The notes: a model not told the origin generated them from the sequence alone. A stretch of 64,000 nucleotides of DNA from Kiritimatiellia bacterium (GCA_016929905.1 JAFGHX010000374.1:1-64000), one strand, 5' to 3'. Positions 17,572 to 26,616 are shown, counted from the stretch's first letter. A program made the numbers and translations.

Positions 17572-18333
17572 CTATCCGAAGACCCCGTGCACATAGTCGT
17601 AAGTTGTCTGGTTGCCCGGGTTCTCGGAGAAGATGAGGTCGGTCGGTCCGATCTGCACCACGGCGCCCTTGTTGAGGAAGCAGGTGACGTCGCTGAGCCG
17701 GCGCGCCTGCTGGACGAGGTTGGTGACGAGCAGGATGGTCACTTGCGCCTTGAGCTGGACGAGCACGTCTTCGATGCGCATGGTCGTCACCGGGTCGATT
17801 GCGATCGAAAACTCGTCCAGGCAGAGGATTTCGGGCGAATGCGACAGGGCGCGGGCGATAGTGAGCCGCTGCTGCTGACCGCCGGAGAGCATGGAACCCA
17901 GGGCGCGGAGCCGGTCCTTGACCTCGTCCCAGAGCGCCGCCTGGCGCAGGCAGCGCTCGACGATTTCGTCCAGGACGGACCGCTTGCGCACGCCCGCCAT
18001 GCGCGGGGCGTAGGCAACGTTGTCGTAGATCGAAAGCGGCAGGCCGACGGGCAGCGGAAACACCATTCCGATCCGCCGCCTGAGGTCGTACAAGCTGCGC
18101 ATGCGCGCGGTGTCTTCGCCGTCCACGCGGATCGTTCCGCTTGTTCGCGCCTCCGGGCTGAGTTCGATGGTGCGGTTGATGCATTTGAGCAGGGTCGTCT
18201 TGCCGGAGTTGGCCGGGCCGATCACGGCGAACACTTTGTTCGCGGGGATCGACATCGACACGCCCTTGAGCGCCGGCTTGGCTCCGTACCGCACGGCGAG
18301 GTCCCGGATTTCGATTTTGGCGCGCTCGGTCAT
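17572..18333 (-). CDS. pstB: Phosphate ABC transporter ATPase PstB, second copy (lost Q-loop and switch His)
   Basis: A 253-residue PstB paralog. Walker A is GPANSGKTT, the signature LSGGQQQRLTIARAL is perfect, and Walker B is EILCLDEFSIAIDP. Two catalytic features are lost: the Q-loop glutamine is proline (VFPLPVGLP instead of VFQxPNPxP), and the switch histidine is asparagine (LLVTNLVQQ instead of VTHNMQQ). Both were checked on the DNA near 18041-18070 and 17701-17750. Loss of exactly the residues that the other PstB keeps, and retention of the signature that the other lost, points to a functional pair. It sits between pstA (6-bp gap) and the first pstB. Confidence 0.9.
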   Translation of the reverse strand: MTERAKIEIRDLAVRYGAKPALKGVSMSIPANKVFAVIGPANSGKTTLLKCINRTIELSPEARTSGTIRVDGEDTARMRSLYDLRRRIGMVFPLPVGLPLSIYDNVAYAPRMAGVRKRSVLDEIVERCLRQAALWDEVKDRLRALGSMLSGGQQQRLTIARALSHSPEILCLDEFSIAIDPVTTMRIEDVLVQLKAQVTILLVTNLVQQARRLSDVTCFLNKGAVVQIGPTDLIFSENPGNQTTYDYVHGVFG

Positions 18334-18339
18334 GCGGAA

Positions 18340-19278
18340 TCACCATTTCTTCTTCGCGCGCATGCGCATGCGCAGCACGACGGCAAAGCTGTTGAAAACG
18401 AGTACGAATCCGACGAGCACGACGGCGGTGGCATACATCATGGACTCGGGAACGCCCTGGACCTGGGTGGCGACGGTGTGCAGGTGGTAGGAAAGTGCCA
18501 TGCACTGCTCCTTGGGGCTGTACAGGAAGAAACCCCACTGGGAAAACGCCTTGTAGAAGACGGCGCCGGTGAACATGACCGGCGCCGTCTCGCCCGCGGC
18601 GCGGCAGACCTCGAGGATCACGCCGGTGAGAATGCCGCTGAGGGAATTGGGCAGCACGATGGTGCGGATTGTCTGCCATTTCGATGCGCCGAGGTTCCAG
18701 CAGGCGGTGCGGAAGGCCATCGGGACGGCCCCGAGCGCTTCTTTGGTGGCGACGATCGTCACGGGCAGCGTCATGATCCCGAGCGTCAGCGCGGCGGCGA
18801 GCACCGATTTGCCGATCCCGGCGAAGACGACGAAGGCGCCCACCCCGAACAGCCCGTGCACGATGCTCGGCACGCCGGCGAGGTTGACGACGGCCAGGTT
18901 GACCACGCGCGTGAACCAGTTGTCACGCGCGAATTCGTTCAGATAGATCCCGGCCAGCACGCCGATCGGCGTGGAAACCAGCCGCGAGAACACGACAAGG
19001 TAGAGCGTACCGACCAACGCCGGCCAGATCCCGCCGTCGCGCATCCCGCGTTCCGGCAGGCCTGTGAGGAACTTCCAGCTCAGCGACGGCCAGGCCCGCG
19101 CCACGAGGCAGGCGAGGATCAGCACCAGCGGCACGAGGATGGCCACCGCCATCGCGCCGAACAGCACGGCCACCGCCTGCTCGGTCCGCCGCTTCTTGCG
19201 CGTGTGGCGGGTCGCGACGAATGCGGGTGCGGCATTCGCCGCCGGTGCCGCCGCATCGCCGGGATGAACGGGCCTCAT
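18340..19278 (-). CDS. pstA: Phosphate ABC transporter permease PstA
   Basis: A 312-residue inner-membrane permease with six predicted helices. The first is VLFGAMAVAILVPLVLIL, and the later IVHGLFGVGAFVVFAGIG region fits PstA. The EAA-type loop that docks to the ATPase is ATKEALGAVPMAFRTACWNL, followed by GASKWQT. The AAGETAPVMFTGA helix is a PstA hallmark. The frame is open upstream across pstC, but ATG at 19278, 2 bp after the pstC stop, gives normal length. An Ala-rich and basic stretch of about 30 residues precedes the first helix. Confidence 0.93.
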   Translation of the reverse strand: MRPVHPGDAAAPAANAAPAFVATRHTRKKRRTEQAVAVLFGAMAVAILVPLVLILACLVARAWPSLSWKFLTGLPERGMRDGGIWPALVGTLYLVVFSRLVSTPIGVLAGIYLNEFARDNWFTRVVNLAVVNLAGVPSIVHGLFGVGAFVVFAGIGKSVLAAALTLGIMTLPVTIVATKEALGAVPMAFRTACWNLGASKWQTIRTIVLPNSLSGILTGVILEVCRAAGETAPVMFTGAVFYKAFSQWGFFLYSPKEQCMALSYHLHTVATQVQGVPESMMYATAVVLVGFVLVFNSFAVVLRMRMRAKKKW

Positions 19279-19280
19279 CG

Positions 19281-20402
19281 CTAGTCCTTCCTGCGGATCC
19301 CGCGTACGATCAGATCCGCGGACAGATTGACCACAAAGGTGATGGCGAACAGCACAATCCCGATGACGAACAGCGCCTGGTAATGCCGCGCCTCGATCGG
19401 GTACGAGCCGTCGCTCAGCGCGTCCAGGCGCGGCGCTTCGCCCAGTTCGGCGGCGATGGTGGCGGTCAGCGTTCGGACCGATTCGAGCACGTGCAGAAAC
19501 GGGAAGCGGCCGTCGAAGGGCACGTTGATGGCGTGCCCGGTGGCCATCAGCACGGCCATCGTCTCGCCGACCGCGCGGCCGACCCCGAGCAGGGCGGCGG
19601 CGAGCAGCCCGCTCTTGCCCGCGGGCAGGATGACTTTGTAGACGAGTTGCCAGCGGGTCGCGCCCAAGGCGAGACCGGCTTCGAGGTAGGTGTCGGGCAC
19701 GGCGCGGATGGCGTCCTCCGCGATCGAGACGATGATCGGCACGCTCATCAGCCCCACGACCACCCCGGCATTCAGCACGTTCAGTCCGACCGGCGCGCCG
19801 GTCCAGTTGATGACGAGCGGATTGACGACCATGAGCCCGACGAACCCCCAGACGACGGACGGGATCGCCGCGAGCAGCTCGACCACGACTTTGAGCGTCT
19901 CCTTGAGCCGGCGCCCGCAGAACATGGCGATGAACAGCGCCGTGCCCAGCCCGGACGGCACGGCGACGAGCATCGAGACGATCGTCACACTGCCCGTGCC
20001 CGCGATCAGCGCCAGAATGCCGTAGCGCTTGTTCAGTTCGGATGTTGGATACCACTCCGGGCTGAGCAGAAAGCCCCGCACACTGAACTCGTCGCGCAGG
20101 AAGGGGAACCCCTCGCGAAAGATGAAGAAGAAGATCCCGAATACGAACACAATGGAGCTGATCCCGCACAGGAAGATCAGGCTCAGCATCGTCCGTTCGC
20201 TCAGCATGGAGAGGAACCGCCGCCACGGAGCGCGCCGGAACGCGGGCGGCGCGCCTTGCGGGCGAGCCGGAACCGGTTCGGACTGCGGCGCCTCCGGCTT
20301 CAGAGCGTCCGCGGCGGCGTACGGCGCGGCGGCGGACTGTCGCGGAAAGGCCTTCCCGGCAGCCTCCTGCACGGCCCCCTCCTGCAATGCCTGTGCGCTC
20401 AC
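19281..20402 (-). CDS. pstC: Phosphate ABC transporter permease PstC
   Basis: A 373-residue permease, longer than the usual ~310 because of a ~65-residue Ala/Pro/Gln-rich cytoplasmic N-terminus before the first helix (MLSLIFLCGISSIVFVFGIF). Six helices follow. The docking loop is SIAEDAIRAVPDTYLEAGLA, then LGATRWQ, and GVGRAVGETMAVLMATGH matches the PstC core. It starts at GTG (20402), overlapping the pstS stop by GTGA, so it is coupled to PstS. It forms the membrane channel with PstA. Confidence 0.93.
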   Translation of the reverse strand: MSAQALQEGAVQEAAGKAFPRQSAAAPYAAADALKPEAPQSEPVPARPQGAPPAFRRAPWRRFLSMLSERTMLSLIFLCGISSIVFVFGIFFFIFREGFPFLRDEFSVRGFLLSPEWYPTSELNKRYGILALIAGTGSVTIVSMLVAVPSGLGTALFIAMFCGRRLKETLKVVVELLAAIPSVVWGFVGLMVVNPLVINWTGAPVGLNVLNAGVVVGLMSVPIIVSIAEDAIRAVPDTYLEAGLALGATRWQLVYKVILPAGKSGLLAAALLGVGRAVGETMAVLMATGHAINVPFDGRFPFLHVLESVRTLTATIAAELGEAPRLDALSDGSYPIEARHYQALFVIGIVLFAITFVVNLSADLIVRGIRRKD

Positions 20403-21313
20403 TTTCCCTCGGCCGCGGCTACCGGGACGTAGCCGGAATCCTTCACGATGGCCTGGCCGTCAGCCGACAGGACCCAATCGATGTACTTCTTGATGTGGCC
20501 CGTCGGCTGCCCGAGCGTGTACATGTGCAGCGGGCGCGCCAACGAATAGGTGCCCGCCACGACATTCGCGAGGCTGGGTTCGTACGCGCTGCCGTCTTTG
20601 CCCACGATCGGCACGAACTTGACCTCGTCGGTCCTGTAACCCATCCCGCTGTAGCCGATTGCGCCCGGCGTGCGTCCGACAAGTTCCACCACATCCTTGG
20701 AGCCGGACATGTCGCGCGAGCCGAGTTTGAAATCCTTCTTGTCGAGCACGTGTTCCCGGAAGAAAAAGTACGTGCCGGAACTGTTCTGGCGGCTGACGCG
20801 CACGATTTCGTCGCTGGCGCCGATCGTCTTCATGTCGATCCCGAGCTGCGACCACTTGTCGACGTCGCCGCCTTCGCCGTAGATGCGCGCCAACTGCTCG
20901 ATCGAAAGCTGCTTCACGGGATTGTCCTTGTGTACATAGATCGCCATCGCGTCGTAGCCGACGATCCACTCGACCGGCTCTTTGCCCGTGTTCTTCTTGG
21001 TCTGTGCCCGTTCCGACTCTTTCATCTTCCGGCTGGCATTTGCGATGTCCACGATGCCCTGCATCAGATCGCGGATACCGACGCCGGAGCCGCCGCCGCC
21101 CACTTCGACGGAGACGTCGGGTGCGGCTTTCTTGTAGGCCTCGGACCACATCTGCGCCAGGTTCACCATTGTGTCCGAACCGCAGTTCTGGATGGCGACC
21201 GTCTTGGGTTTGGGCGTGGACGTCTGGCCCCTGTTCCCGCATCCGGCAAGGAACGGCACCGCCCCTGCCGCCAACCCGACCACGATCCAGCACGTTCCGA
21301 TCTTCACGTTCAT
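20399..21313 (-). CDS. pstS: Phosphate-binding lipoprotein PstS
   Basis: A 304-residue periplasmic binding protein with a lipoprotein signal; the lipobox FLAGC puts the modified cysteine near residue 25. The phosphate pocket segments GSDTMVNLAQ, GGGGSGVGI, ASRKMKESE and VSRQNSSGTYFFF are those of the PstS family. The ATG at 21313 is preceded by AAGGAGTCACCAC. A three-unit Pho box lies about 110-140 bp upstream on the same strand, so this is the promoter-proximal gene of pstS-pstC-pstA-pstB2-pstB1-phoU. Confidence 0.94.
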   Translation of the reverse strand: MNVKIGTCWIVVGLAAGAVPFLAGCGNRGQTSTPKPKTVAIQNCGSDTMVNLAQMWSEAYKKAAPDVSVEVGGGGSGVGIRDLMQGIVDIANASRKMKESERAQTKKNTGKEPVEWIVGYDAMAIYVHKDNPVKQLSIEQLARIYGEGGDVDKWSQLGIDMKTIGASDEIVRVSRQNSSGTYFFFREHVLDKKDFKLGSRDMSGSKDVVELVGRTPGAIGYSGMGYRTDEVKFVPIVGKDGSAYEPSLANVVAGTYSLARPLHMYTLGQPTGHIKKYIDWVLSADGQAIVKDSGYVPVAAAEGK

Positions 21314-21422
21314 GTGGTGACTCCTTGTTCCTCCCGTCAGTTCCCGCACCCGGCTTGCCTCTTTCGTTGCCTCTGCACCGCACGGTCCGTCCGTCTTTTT
21401 TCTCCCTAGTATCCTAGCGATT

Positions 21423-21455
21423 GAATGTGACAATTGCGTGACAGCCCGGTGAACC
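21423..21455 (-). promoter_or_regulatory. Pho box: three 11-bp direct repeats upstream of pstS
   Basis: Read on the minus strand the site is GGTTCACCGGG, CTGTCACGCAA, TTGTCACATTC: three consecutive 11-bp units with a TGTCAC/TTCACC core. This matches the PhoB box plan of E. coli (CTGTCAT units) and the GTTCACC units of Gram-positive PhoP. A likely -10 element (TAGGAT or GATACT, about 21404-21416) follows at a suitable distance. The orientation points to pstS; the divergent phoB1 gene starts at 21584 and might share the site. Confidence 0.85.
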
Positions 21456-21583
21456 CTGCGTAAATTCTCCTGTGGCGGCCAAGGGGTCATATCGGCTTGC
21501 CTCTCTTCGACGGGGCGACGTACACTCAGCAGAGCCGGCGGAAGGTCGGCGCGTGGCCGGAGAATGAACGTGGGGCAGGACTC

Positions 21584-22276
21584 ATGCCCAAGCGCAAGAT
21601 CTTGATCGTGGAGGATGACCGGGACATCGCGCGGCTGGTCCGGTACAATCTGGAGAAGTCGGGCTTTGCGACGGTGGAAGCCGGCACGGGTGAAGCCGCT
21701 CTGGATCTGTTGAGCCGTGAGCGGGTCGACCTGATCGTACTCGACCTGATGCTGCCCGAAATCGACGGGCTGGACGTATGCCGCCGCATCAAGCAGAGCG
21801 AGCGTCTCGCGGACCTGCCCGTGCTGATGCTGACGGCGAAGGGCGAAGAGGTGGACAGGATCGTCGGGTTCGAACTCGGCGCGGATGACTACGTGACCAA
21901 ACCGTTCAGTCCGCGCGAGCTGGTGCTGCGGGTCAAGGCGATTCTCAGGCGGCAGGTGAGGCAGGTTGCGGGCAAGGATGTGCTGCGCGCGGGCGGGATC
22001 GAGGTGGCGGTCGCCGGGCACCGTGTGACGGCGGGCGGCATGCCGATCGATCTGACCGCGCTGGAATTCAAGCTGCTTGTCACGCTGATGGCGCGGATCG
22101 GCCGCGTGCAGACCCGGGACAGGCTGCTCGAAGACGTGTGGGACGTGTACGGCGAGGTGACGACCCGAACGGTTGACACGCACGTGAAGCGGTTGAGACA
22201 GAAGCTGGGGGCTGCCGGCGCCCGGATTGAGACCGTCAGAGGGGTCGGGTACCGGGTGCGTGAGGGGGACGGATGA
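21584..22276 (+). CDS. phoB: Phosphate response regulator PhoB (first copy)
   Basis: A 230-residue OmpR/PhoB-family regulator. The receiver has the acidic pair in VEDDRD, the phosphorylated Asp in LIVLDLMLPEIDG, Thr in MLTAKGEE and Lys in VTKPFSP. The C-terminal winged helix has recognition helix TVDTHVKRLRQKLG, which keeps the His and Arg positions of E. coli PhoB. The ATG at 21584 follows GGGGCAGGA and starts two residues before the receiver core. It overlaps phoR1 by ATGA. The TGTCAC-type box between this gene and pstS is its probable target. Confidence 0.93.
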   Translation: MPKRKILIVEDDRDIARLVRYNLEKSGFATVEAGTGEAALDLLSRERVDLIVLDLMLPEIDGLDVCRRIKQSERLADLPVLMLTAKGEEVDRIVGFELGADDYVTKPFSPRELVLRVKAILRRQVRQVAGKDVLRAGGIEVAVAGHRVTAGGMPIDLTALEFKLLVTLMARIGRVQTRDRLLEDVWDVYGEVTTRTVDTHVKRLRQKLGAAGARIETVRGVGYRVREGDG

Positions 22277-24045
22277 GGATTGGCCTACACCACAAGATTA
22301 CGCTGGCATTCGGCGCCGTGGTAGCCTGTGTGCTTTGTGGGGCGTACCTGTACCTCAACAGGAGCCTGCGCGAGCACACCTACAGGCGGATTCGGGCCGA
22401 CCTCCACAAAGACACGGCGCTGGCCGCGACCCTGTTGACGGGCCACCTGGCGTACGGGGCTGCGGAGTCCGCGTTCGACGCATTTGCCGATCAGATCGGG
22501 CAGGCGTTGGAGGTCCGGGTCACGATCGTCGGGCTCGATGGCACGGTCCGCGGCGACTCGGAACTGGATGCCGCCGGGCTCCGGCAGGTTGAAAACCATC
22601 TGCACCGGCCCGAGATACAGGCGGCACTGGCGAACGGCGGCGGCGAAGGCCGGCGGTTCAGCGACACGATTCAACGCAACCTCCTGTATGTGGCCCATCC
22701 ATTCGGCGGGGACGAGCCGCGTGGCGTCGTGCGGCTGGCCATGCCGCTTTCGGAGATCGAGCAGATATCGAGCCGGCTCAAGGCCCTGCTTGGCGCTTCG
22801 CTGTTGGCGGCATTTGTGGCGACGCTCTTGCTCGGCCACGCGGTTGCGGTGCGCATTTCGCGGCCGATGAAGCGGCTGGCCGCCATCGCGAACCGGGTGG
22901 CTGAAGGCGATTTCACCCAGCGGGCCGTTGCGCCGGCGGACGACGAAGTCGGCGATCTGGCCTCGGCCGTGAACCACATGTCGGAGGAGATCCAGCGCCA
23001 AATCGCCGAAGTCAGCTCGGGGCGCTCCCACCTGGAAGCGGTTCTGCTGAGCATGTTCGAGGGCGTCATGGTTCTCGATGCGGGCGGATCGGTCGTGCTG
23101 ATGAACCGGGCTTTGCGCAGGGCCCTGTTCGTGGAGGGGGATACGAGCGGGAAGCAGCCCATGGAGGTGATTCGCAACAGGGAGATCGGCGCCATTGCGG
23201 ACCGGGTGTTGGCCATGCGCGAGGGGGTGGCTTCCGAAGAGATCGGTATTCTCTTGCCGGTGGAGCGAACGCTGCTGGTGCATGCGGCGCCCGTGCTGCG
23301 CGACGGGACGGTGGAGGGCGCCGTGCTTGTGTTCCACGACGTGACGGAACTCCGGCGGCTGGAGCGGGTGCGCCGCGACTTCGTGGCGAACGTGGCGCAC
23401 GAGTTGCGCACGCCGGTGACGAACATTCGCGGCTATGCCGAGACGCTGCTGGACGGCGCGCTCGCGGACGCGGCGAACGCGAAGGAATTCGTGGCCACGA
23501 TCGCGGCCAGCTCGCGGCGGCTTGCGGCGCTGATCGACGATCTGCTGCGGCTCGCCGGCCTGGAGTCGGGCGAAGCGCGCATGCAACTCGAGCCCAGCTC
23601 CGTGCAGACGCTCGTGGCGCGGCTCTTTCAGGTCTTGCGGCCGGCGGCCGGCGAGAAGGGCTTGGTCCTGCGCAGCGAAATCCCCGCCGAACTGCCCGCG
23701 ATCCGGGCGGACGAGGACCGCATGTCGCAGGTGTTGCTGAATCTGCTGGACAACGCCGTGAAGTACACGCCGGCGGGCGGCACGGTGACGGTATCGGCGG
23801 AATCGGACGCGCAGTTTGTGCGTATCCGTGTGGCCGACACGGGGATCGGCATTCCGGCGAAGGATCTGGACCGCATCTTCGAGCGGTTCTACCGCGTGGA
23901 CAAGGCTCGCAGCCGGGAACTGGGCGGCACCGGCCTTGGCCTCTCCATCGTCAAGCATATCGTTCAGGCGCACGAGGGGCAAGTGGCCGTCGAGAGCACG
24001 CTGGGCAAGGGCAGTACCTTCTCCGTCAGCATCCCCAGAGCGTAG
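22273..24045 (+). CDS. phoR: Phosphate sensor histidine kinase PhoR (first copy)
   Basis: A 590-residue membrane kinase. Helix 1 is at about 9-28, a periplasmic domain covers about 30-165, helix 2 is at about 170-190 (ASLLAAFVATLLLGHAVAV), then HAMP, a PAS domain (about 250-350), HisKA with the phosphoacceptor in VAHELRTPVTNIRGYAE, and HATPase_c (N box LLNLLDNAVKYTP, G1 DTGIGIP, G2 GGTGLGLSIV). All catalytic motifs are intact. It is coupled to phoB1 by an ATGA overlap and ends 19 bp from the end of the oppositely oriented phoR2. Confidence 0.92.
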   Translation: MRIGLHHKITLAFGAVVACVLCGAYLYLNRSLREHTYRRIRADLHKDTALAATLLTGHLAYGAAESAFDAFADQIGQALEVRVTIVGLDGTVRGDSELDAAGLRQVENHLHRPEIQAALANGGGEGRRFSDTIQRNLLYVAHPFGGDEPRGVVRLAMPLSEIEQISSRLKALLGASLLAAFVATLLLGHAVAVRISRPMKRLAAIANRVAEGDFTQRAVAPADDEVGDLASAVNHMSEEIQRQIAEVSSGRSHLEAVLLSMFEGVMVLDAGGSVVLMNRALRRALFVEGDTSGKQPMEVIRNREIGAIADRVLAMREGVASEEIGILLPVERTLLVHAAPVLRDGTVEGAVLVFHDVTELRRLERVRRDFVANVAHELRTPVTNIRGYAETLLDGALADAANAKEFVATIAASSRRLAALIDDLLRLAGLESGEARMQLEPSSVQTLVARLFQVLRPAAGEKGLVLRSEIPAELPAIRADEDRMSQVLLNLLDNAVKYTPAGGTVTVSAESDAQFVRIRVADTGIGIPAKDLDRIFERFYRVDKARSRELGGTGLGLSIVKHIVQAHEGQVAVESTLGKGSTFSVSIPRA

Positions 24046-24064
24046 ACGGGCCCTGGCGGGCGGC

Positions 24065-25861
24065 TCACGCGCGCGGCAGGAAGATGGAGAAGGTGGAGCC
24101 TTTCCCCAGCGTGCTCTCGACGCTGACGCGGCCGCCGTGGGCCAGCACGATGCGCTTTACGATCGCCAGGCCCAGGCCGGTGCCGCCCAGCTTGCGGCTG
24201 CGGCTCTTGTCCACGCGGTAGAAGCGTTCGAACAGCCGCGGCAGATGTTCGCCGGCGATGCCGGGCCCCTCGTCCCGGACCAGGATGGCGATCTCCCCGT
24301 CGCGTTCCCGGGCGCTGACCTCAACGGCCGTGCCGGCCTCGCCGTACTTGATCGAGTTGTCGATCAGGTTGGCTACCGCCTGCTCGAACAGCTGAATATT
24401 CAGATTCGCCACAAGCGCGCCCTCGCAATGCGTCCGCAGTTGCATGCCCCTCGCTTCGGCCGAGGTCTGGCACGATTGGATGGCGTTCTCGACTACGTTG
24501 TCGACCCGGCCCCTCTGCAGCTCCACGTCGTGCTTTTCCGCCACATCCTCGAGGCTGGAGAGCGTGAGCAGGTCTTCGATGATGGATTGCAGCCTGTTCG
24601 CCTGCTTGGCGATGATCTTCAGGAAGCGGTCCAGATCCTGTGCGTTGGCGGCCGCGCCGTCGAGCAGAGTCTCCGCGAAGCCTTTGATCGAGGTGATCGG
24701 CGTTTTCAATTCGTGGGAGACGTTGGCGACAAAATCGCGGCGTACGGTTTCCAGGCGGCGCAGGCGGGTGACGTCGTTCAGGACAACGAGCGCTCCGATC
24801 CGCTGCCCGGCGGCGCCGTGCAGCGCCGTGCCGTGCGCCTGCAAGCGGCGGTCGGTGTCGGGCAGAGGGACATCGCCTTCGATGGGGCCGGCGGCTTCGA
24901 GGGCGTCGTCGATGATGCGGAGCAGAAGGGCATTTCGGATGACCGCGCCGACTGCCTTTCCCGCGGCGTCGGCCGCGCGCACGTGGAAGAACTGTTCCGC
25001 GGCCTCGTTCATCTTGATGAGGCGCTTCTCGTTATCCACGGCAACCACGCCCTCGATCATGCAGGCCAGCAGCGCGTTCTGCTCGTCGCGCTGTTCGGTA
25101 ATGGTGTTGATTCTGGCGTTGAGCTGATTGGCCATGCGGTTGAGCGTGTTGGCCAGTATGTCGAGCTCCGCCACGCGGGCCGGCGGCAATCGGCTCTGCA
25201 GCTCGCCGCGCCCGAACGCTTCCGCGCCCCGGCGGATGTTCTCGATCGGCCGGCTGATCCGTCGCGAGACGACGACGCTCATGGCGGCGGCCACGCAGGC
25301 GATGACCATGCCGGCGGCGGCCAGTCGCTTTCGCATATTATGCACCGCGGCATCGATATCCGCCAACGACAGCGACGTGCGCACGATGGCCGCCGTGCGG
25401 CTGCCGGCCTGCACGGGGACGGCGACGTACATCATGTGCATGCGCAGGGTGCGGCTGTAGTGAATGGCCACGCCCGCCCGGCCGTGGAGCGCCGTCGCGA
25501 TTTCCGGGCGATCCGCATGATTCTCCATCTGGCCCGGGTTCTTCTCCGAATCGCCCAGCACCTGCCCGGAGGGAAGGACCACCGTGACGCGGTAGCCGCA
25601 TGCCGCGCCGAGCGATTTGCACAACGAGTCGATTCCCGCGTGCGCCTCGGCCGCGCCGTGCGGGTCGAGCGCCGGGAGCCGTTCCGGGGTCTTCAGGTGC
25701 TCGGCGACCAGGAAGGCGGCGGAGTCCAGTGCCTTTTCCGCCTGCGCGTAGTGGAACACCCGGATGGACCGGGAGATGTACCACGCGGTCGCGCCCAGTG
25801 AAACCGCAATGACGACCAGATAGGAGGGGTACAGTTGCCAGATGAGCCGCCGCTTCTTCAC
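24065..25861 (-). CDS. phoR: Phosphate-type sensor histidine kinase PhoR (second copy)
   Basis: A 598-residue paralog of the + strand PhoR. It has helix 1 at about 13-30, a larger divergent periplasmic domain (about 30-180), helix 2 at about 185-205, HAMP, PAS, HisKA with VSHELKTPITSIKGFAE, and HATPase_c with LIDNSIKYGE, DEGPGIA and GGTGLGLAIV. The kinase core is very similar to PhoR1, but the sensory half is not, so the two probably respond to different inputs or partners. The start overlaps phoB2 by ATGA. Confidence 0.9.
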   Translation of the reverse strand: MKKRRLIWQLYPSYLVVIAVSLGATAWYISRSIRVFHYAQAEKALDSAAFLVAEHLKTPERLPALDPHGAAEAHAGIDSLCKSLGAACGYRVTVVLPSGQVLGDSEKNPGQMENHADRPEIATALHGRAGVAIHYSRTLRMHMMYVAVPVQAGSRTAAIVRTSLSLADIDAAVHNMRKRLAAAGMVIACVAAAMSVVVSRRISRPIENIRRGAEAFGRGELQSRLPPARVAELDILANTLNRMANQLNARINTITEQRDEQNALLACMIEGVVAVDNEKRLIKMNEAAEQFFHVRAADAAGKAVGAVIRNALLLRIIDDALEAAGPIEGDVPLPDTDRRLQAHGTALHGAAGQRIGALVVLNDVTRLRRLETVRRDFVANVSHELKTPITSIKGFAETLLDGAAANAQDLDRFLKIIAKQANRLQSIIEDLLTLSSLEDVAEKHDVELQRGRVDNVVENAIQSCQTSAEARGMQLRTHCEGALVANLNIQLFEQAVANLIDNSIKYGEAGTAVEVSARERDGEIAILVRDEGPGIAGEHLPRLFERFYRVDKSRSRKLGGTGLGLAIVKRIVLAHGGRVSVESTLGKGSTFSIFLPRA

Positions 25862-26616
25862 GGGCTTTCGTCCTTGAACCGATATCCGATGCCCCGTACG
25901 GTCTCGATGTAGCCACTGGCCTTCCCCAGCTTCTTGCGCAGGCCGACGATCTGGACATCGACCGAGCGGTCCGTCACGGCGTAGTTCTCGCCCCGCACCG
26001 CGTCCACAATCTGGGAGCGCGTGAACACCCAGCCGGGACGCTGGGCCAGGAACTGGAGAATCTGGAATTCGGTGTAGGTCAGCTCCACAGGCTTGCCTTT
26101 CAGGCGCACTTCGCGGCGTTTCGGATCGATATGCAAGTCCGCGACGGCGAGGACCGTCTCCGCTTCGAGCCGGACGGTTGAGCCGCGCCGCAGCACGGCC
26201 CGGACGCGAGCCACCAGTTCTTTCGGCCGGAACGGCTTCGTGATGTAATCGTCAGCCCCGAGTTCCAGCCCGGCGACGACCTCCGGCTCCTCACCCTTCG
26301 CGGAAACGATAACGATCGGGATAGGCCGCGTCCGACCGTTCGCCTTCAGACGCCTGCACACCTCCAGCCCGTCGAGTTCCGGCAGCATCAGATCGAGCAG
26401 GATCAGATCGGGCGCCCGCGCCGAGACGGCCTCCAGCGCGTCTTCCCCGGATTCGGCCTTCGTCACCGAGTAGTTTTCCCGGGAGAGGTTGTAGGAGATG
26501 AGTTCGAGGATGTCCTCGTCGTCTTCGACCACAAGTATCCGTTCTCTGGCCATGGGATCCGAGGCCTGCCTGTCCGGGGTGGCGTCCGGGCGCCGTGTTC
26601 GTCGCCGAGCTGTCAT
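25858..26616 (-). CDS. phoB: PhoB-like response regulator (second copy)
   Basis: An OmpR/PhoB-family regulator. Acidic pair VEDDED, phospho-acceptor in LILLDLMLPELDG, Lys in ITKPFRP. The winged-helix recognition helix is SVDVQIVGLRKKLG: compared with E. coli PhoB (VDVHIRRLRKAL), His is Gln and the Arg-Arg pair is Val-Gly, so its DNA site should differ from the classic Pho box. I chose ATG 26616 because GGAG lies 8 bp upstream; ATG at 26553 (MARERILVVED) would give the standard N-terminus and remains possible. The GTTAGGA arrays before the cotransporters are the natural candidate targets. Confidence 0.9.
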   Translation of the reverse strand: MTARRRTRRPDATPDRQASDPMARERILVVEDDEDILELISYNLSRENYSVTKAESGEDALEAVSARAPDLILLDLMLPELDGLEVCRRLKANGRTRPIPIVIVSAKGEEPEVVAGLELGADDYITKPFRPKELVARVRAVLRRGSTVRLEAETVLAVADLHIDPKRREVRLKGKPVELTYTEFQILQFLAQRPGWVFTRSQIVDAVRGENYAVTDRSVDVQIVGLRKKLGKASGYIETVRGIGYRFKDESP

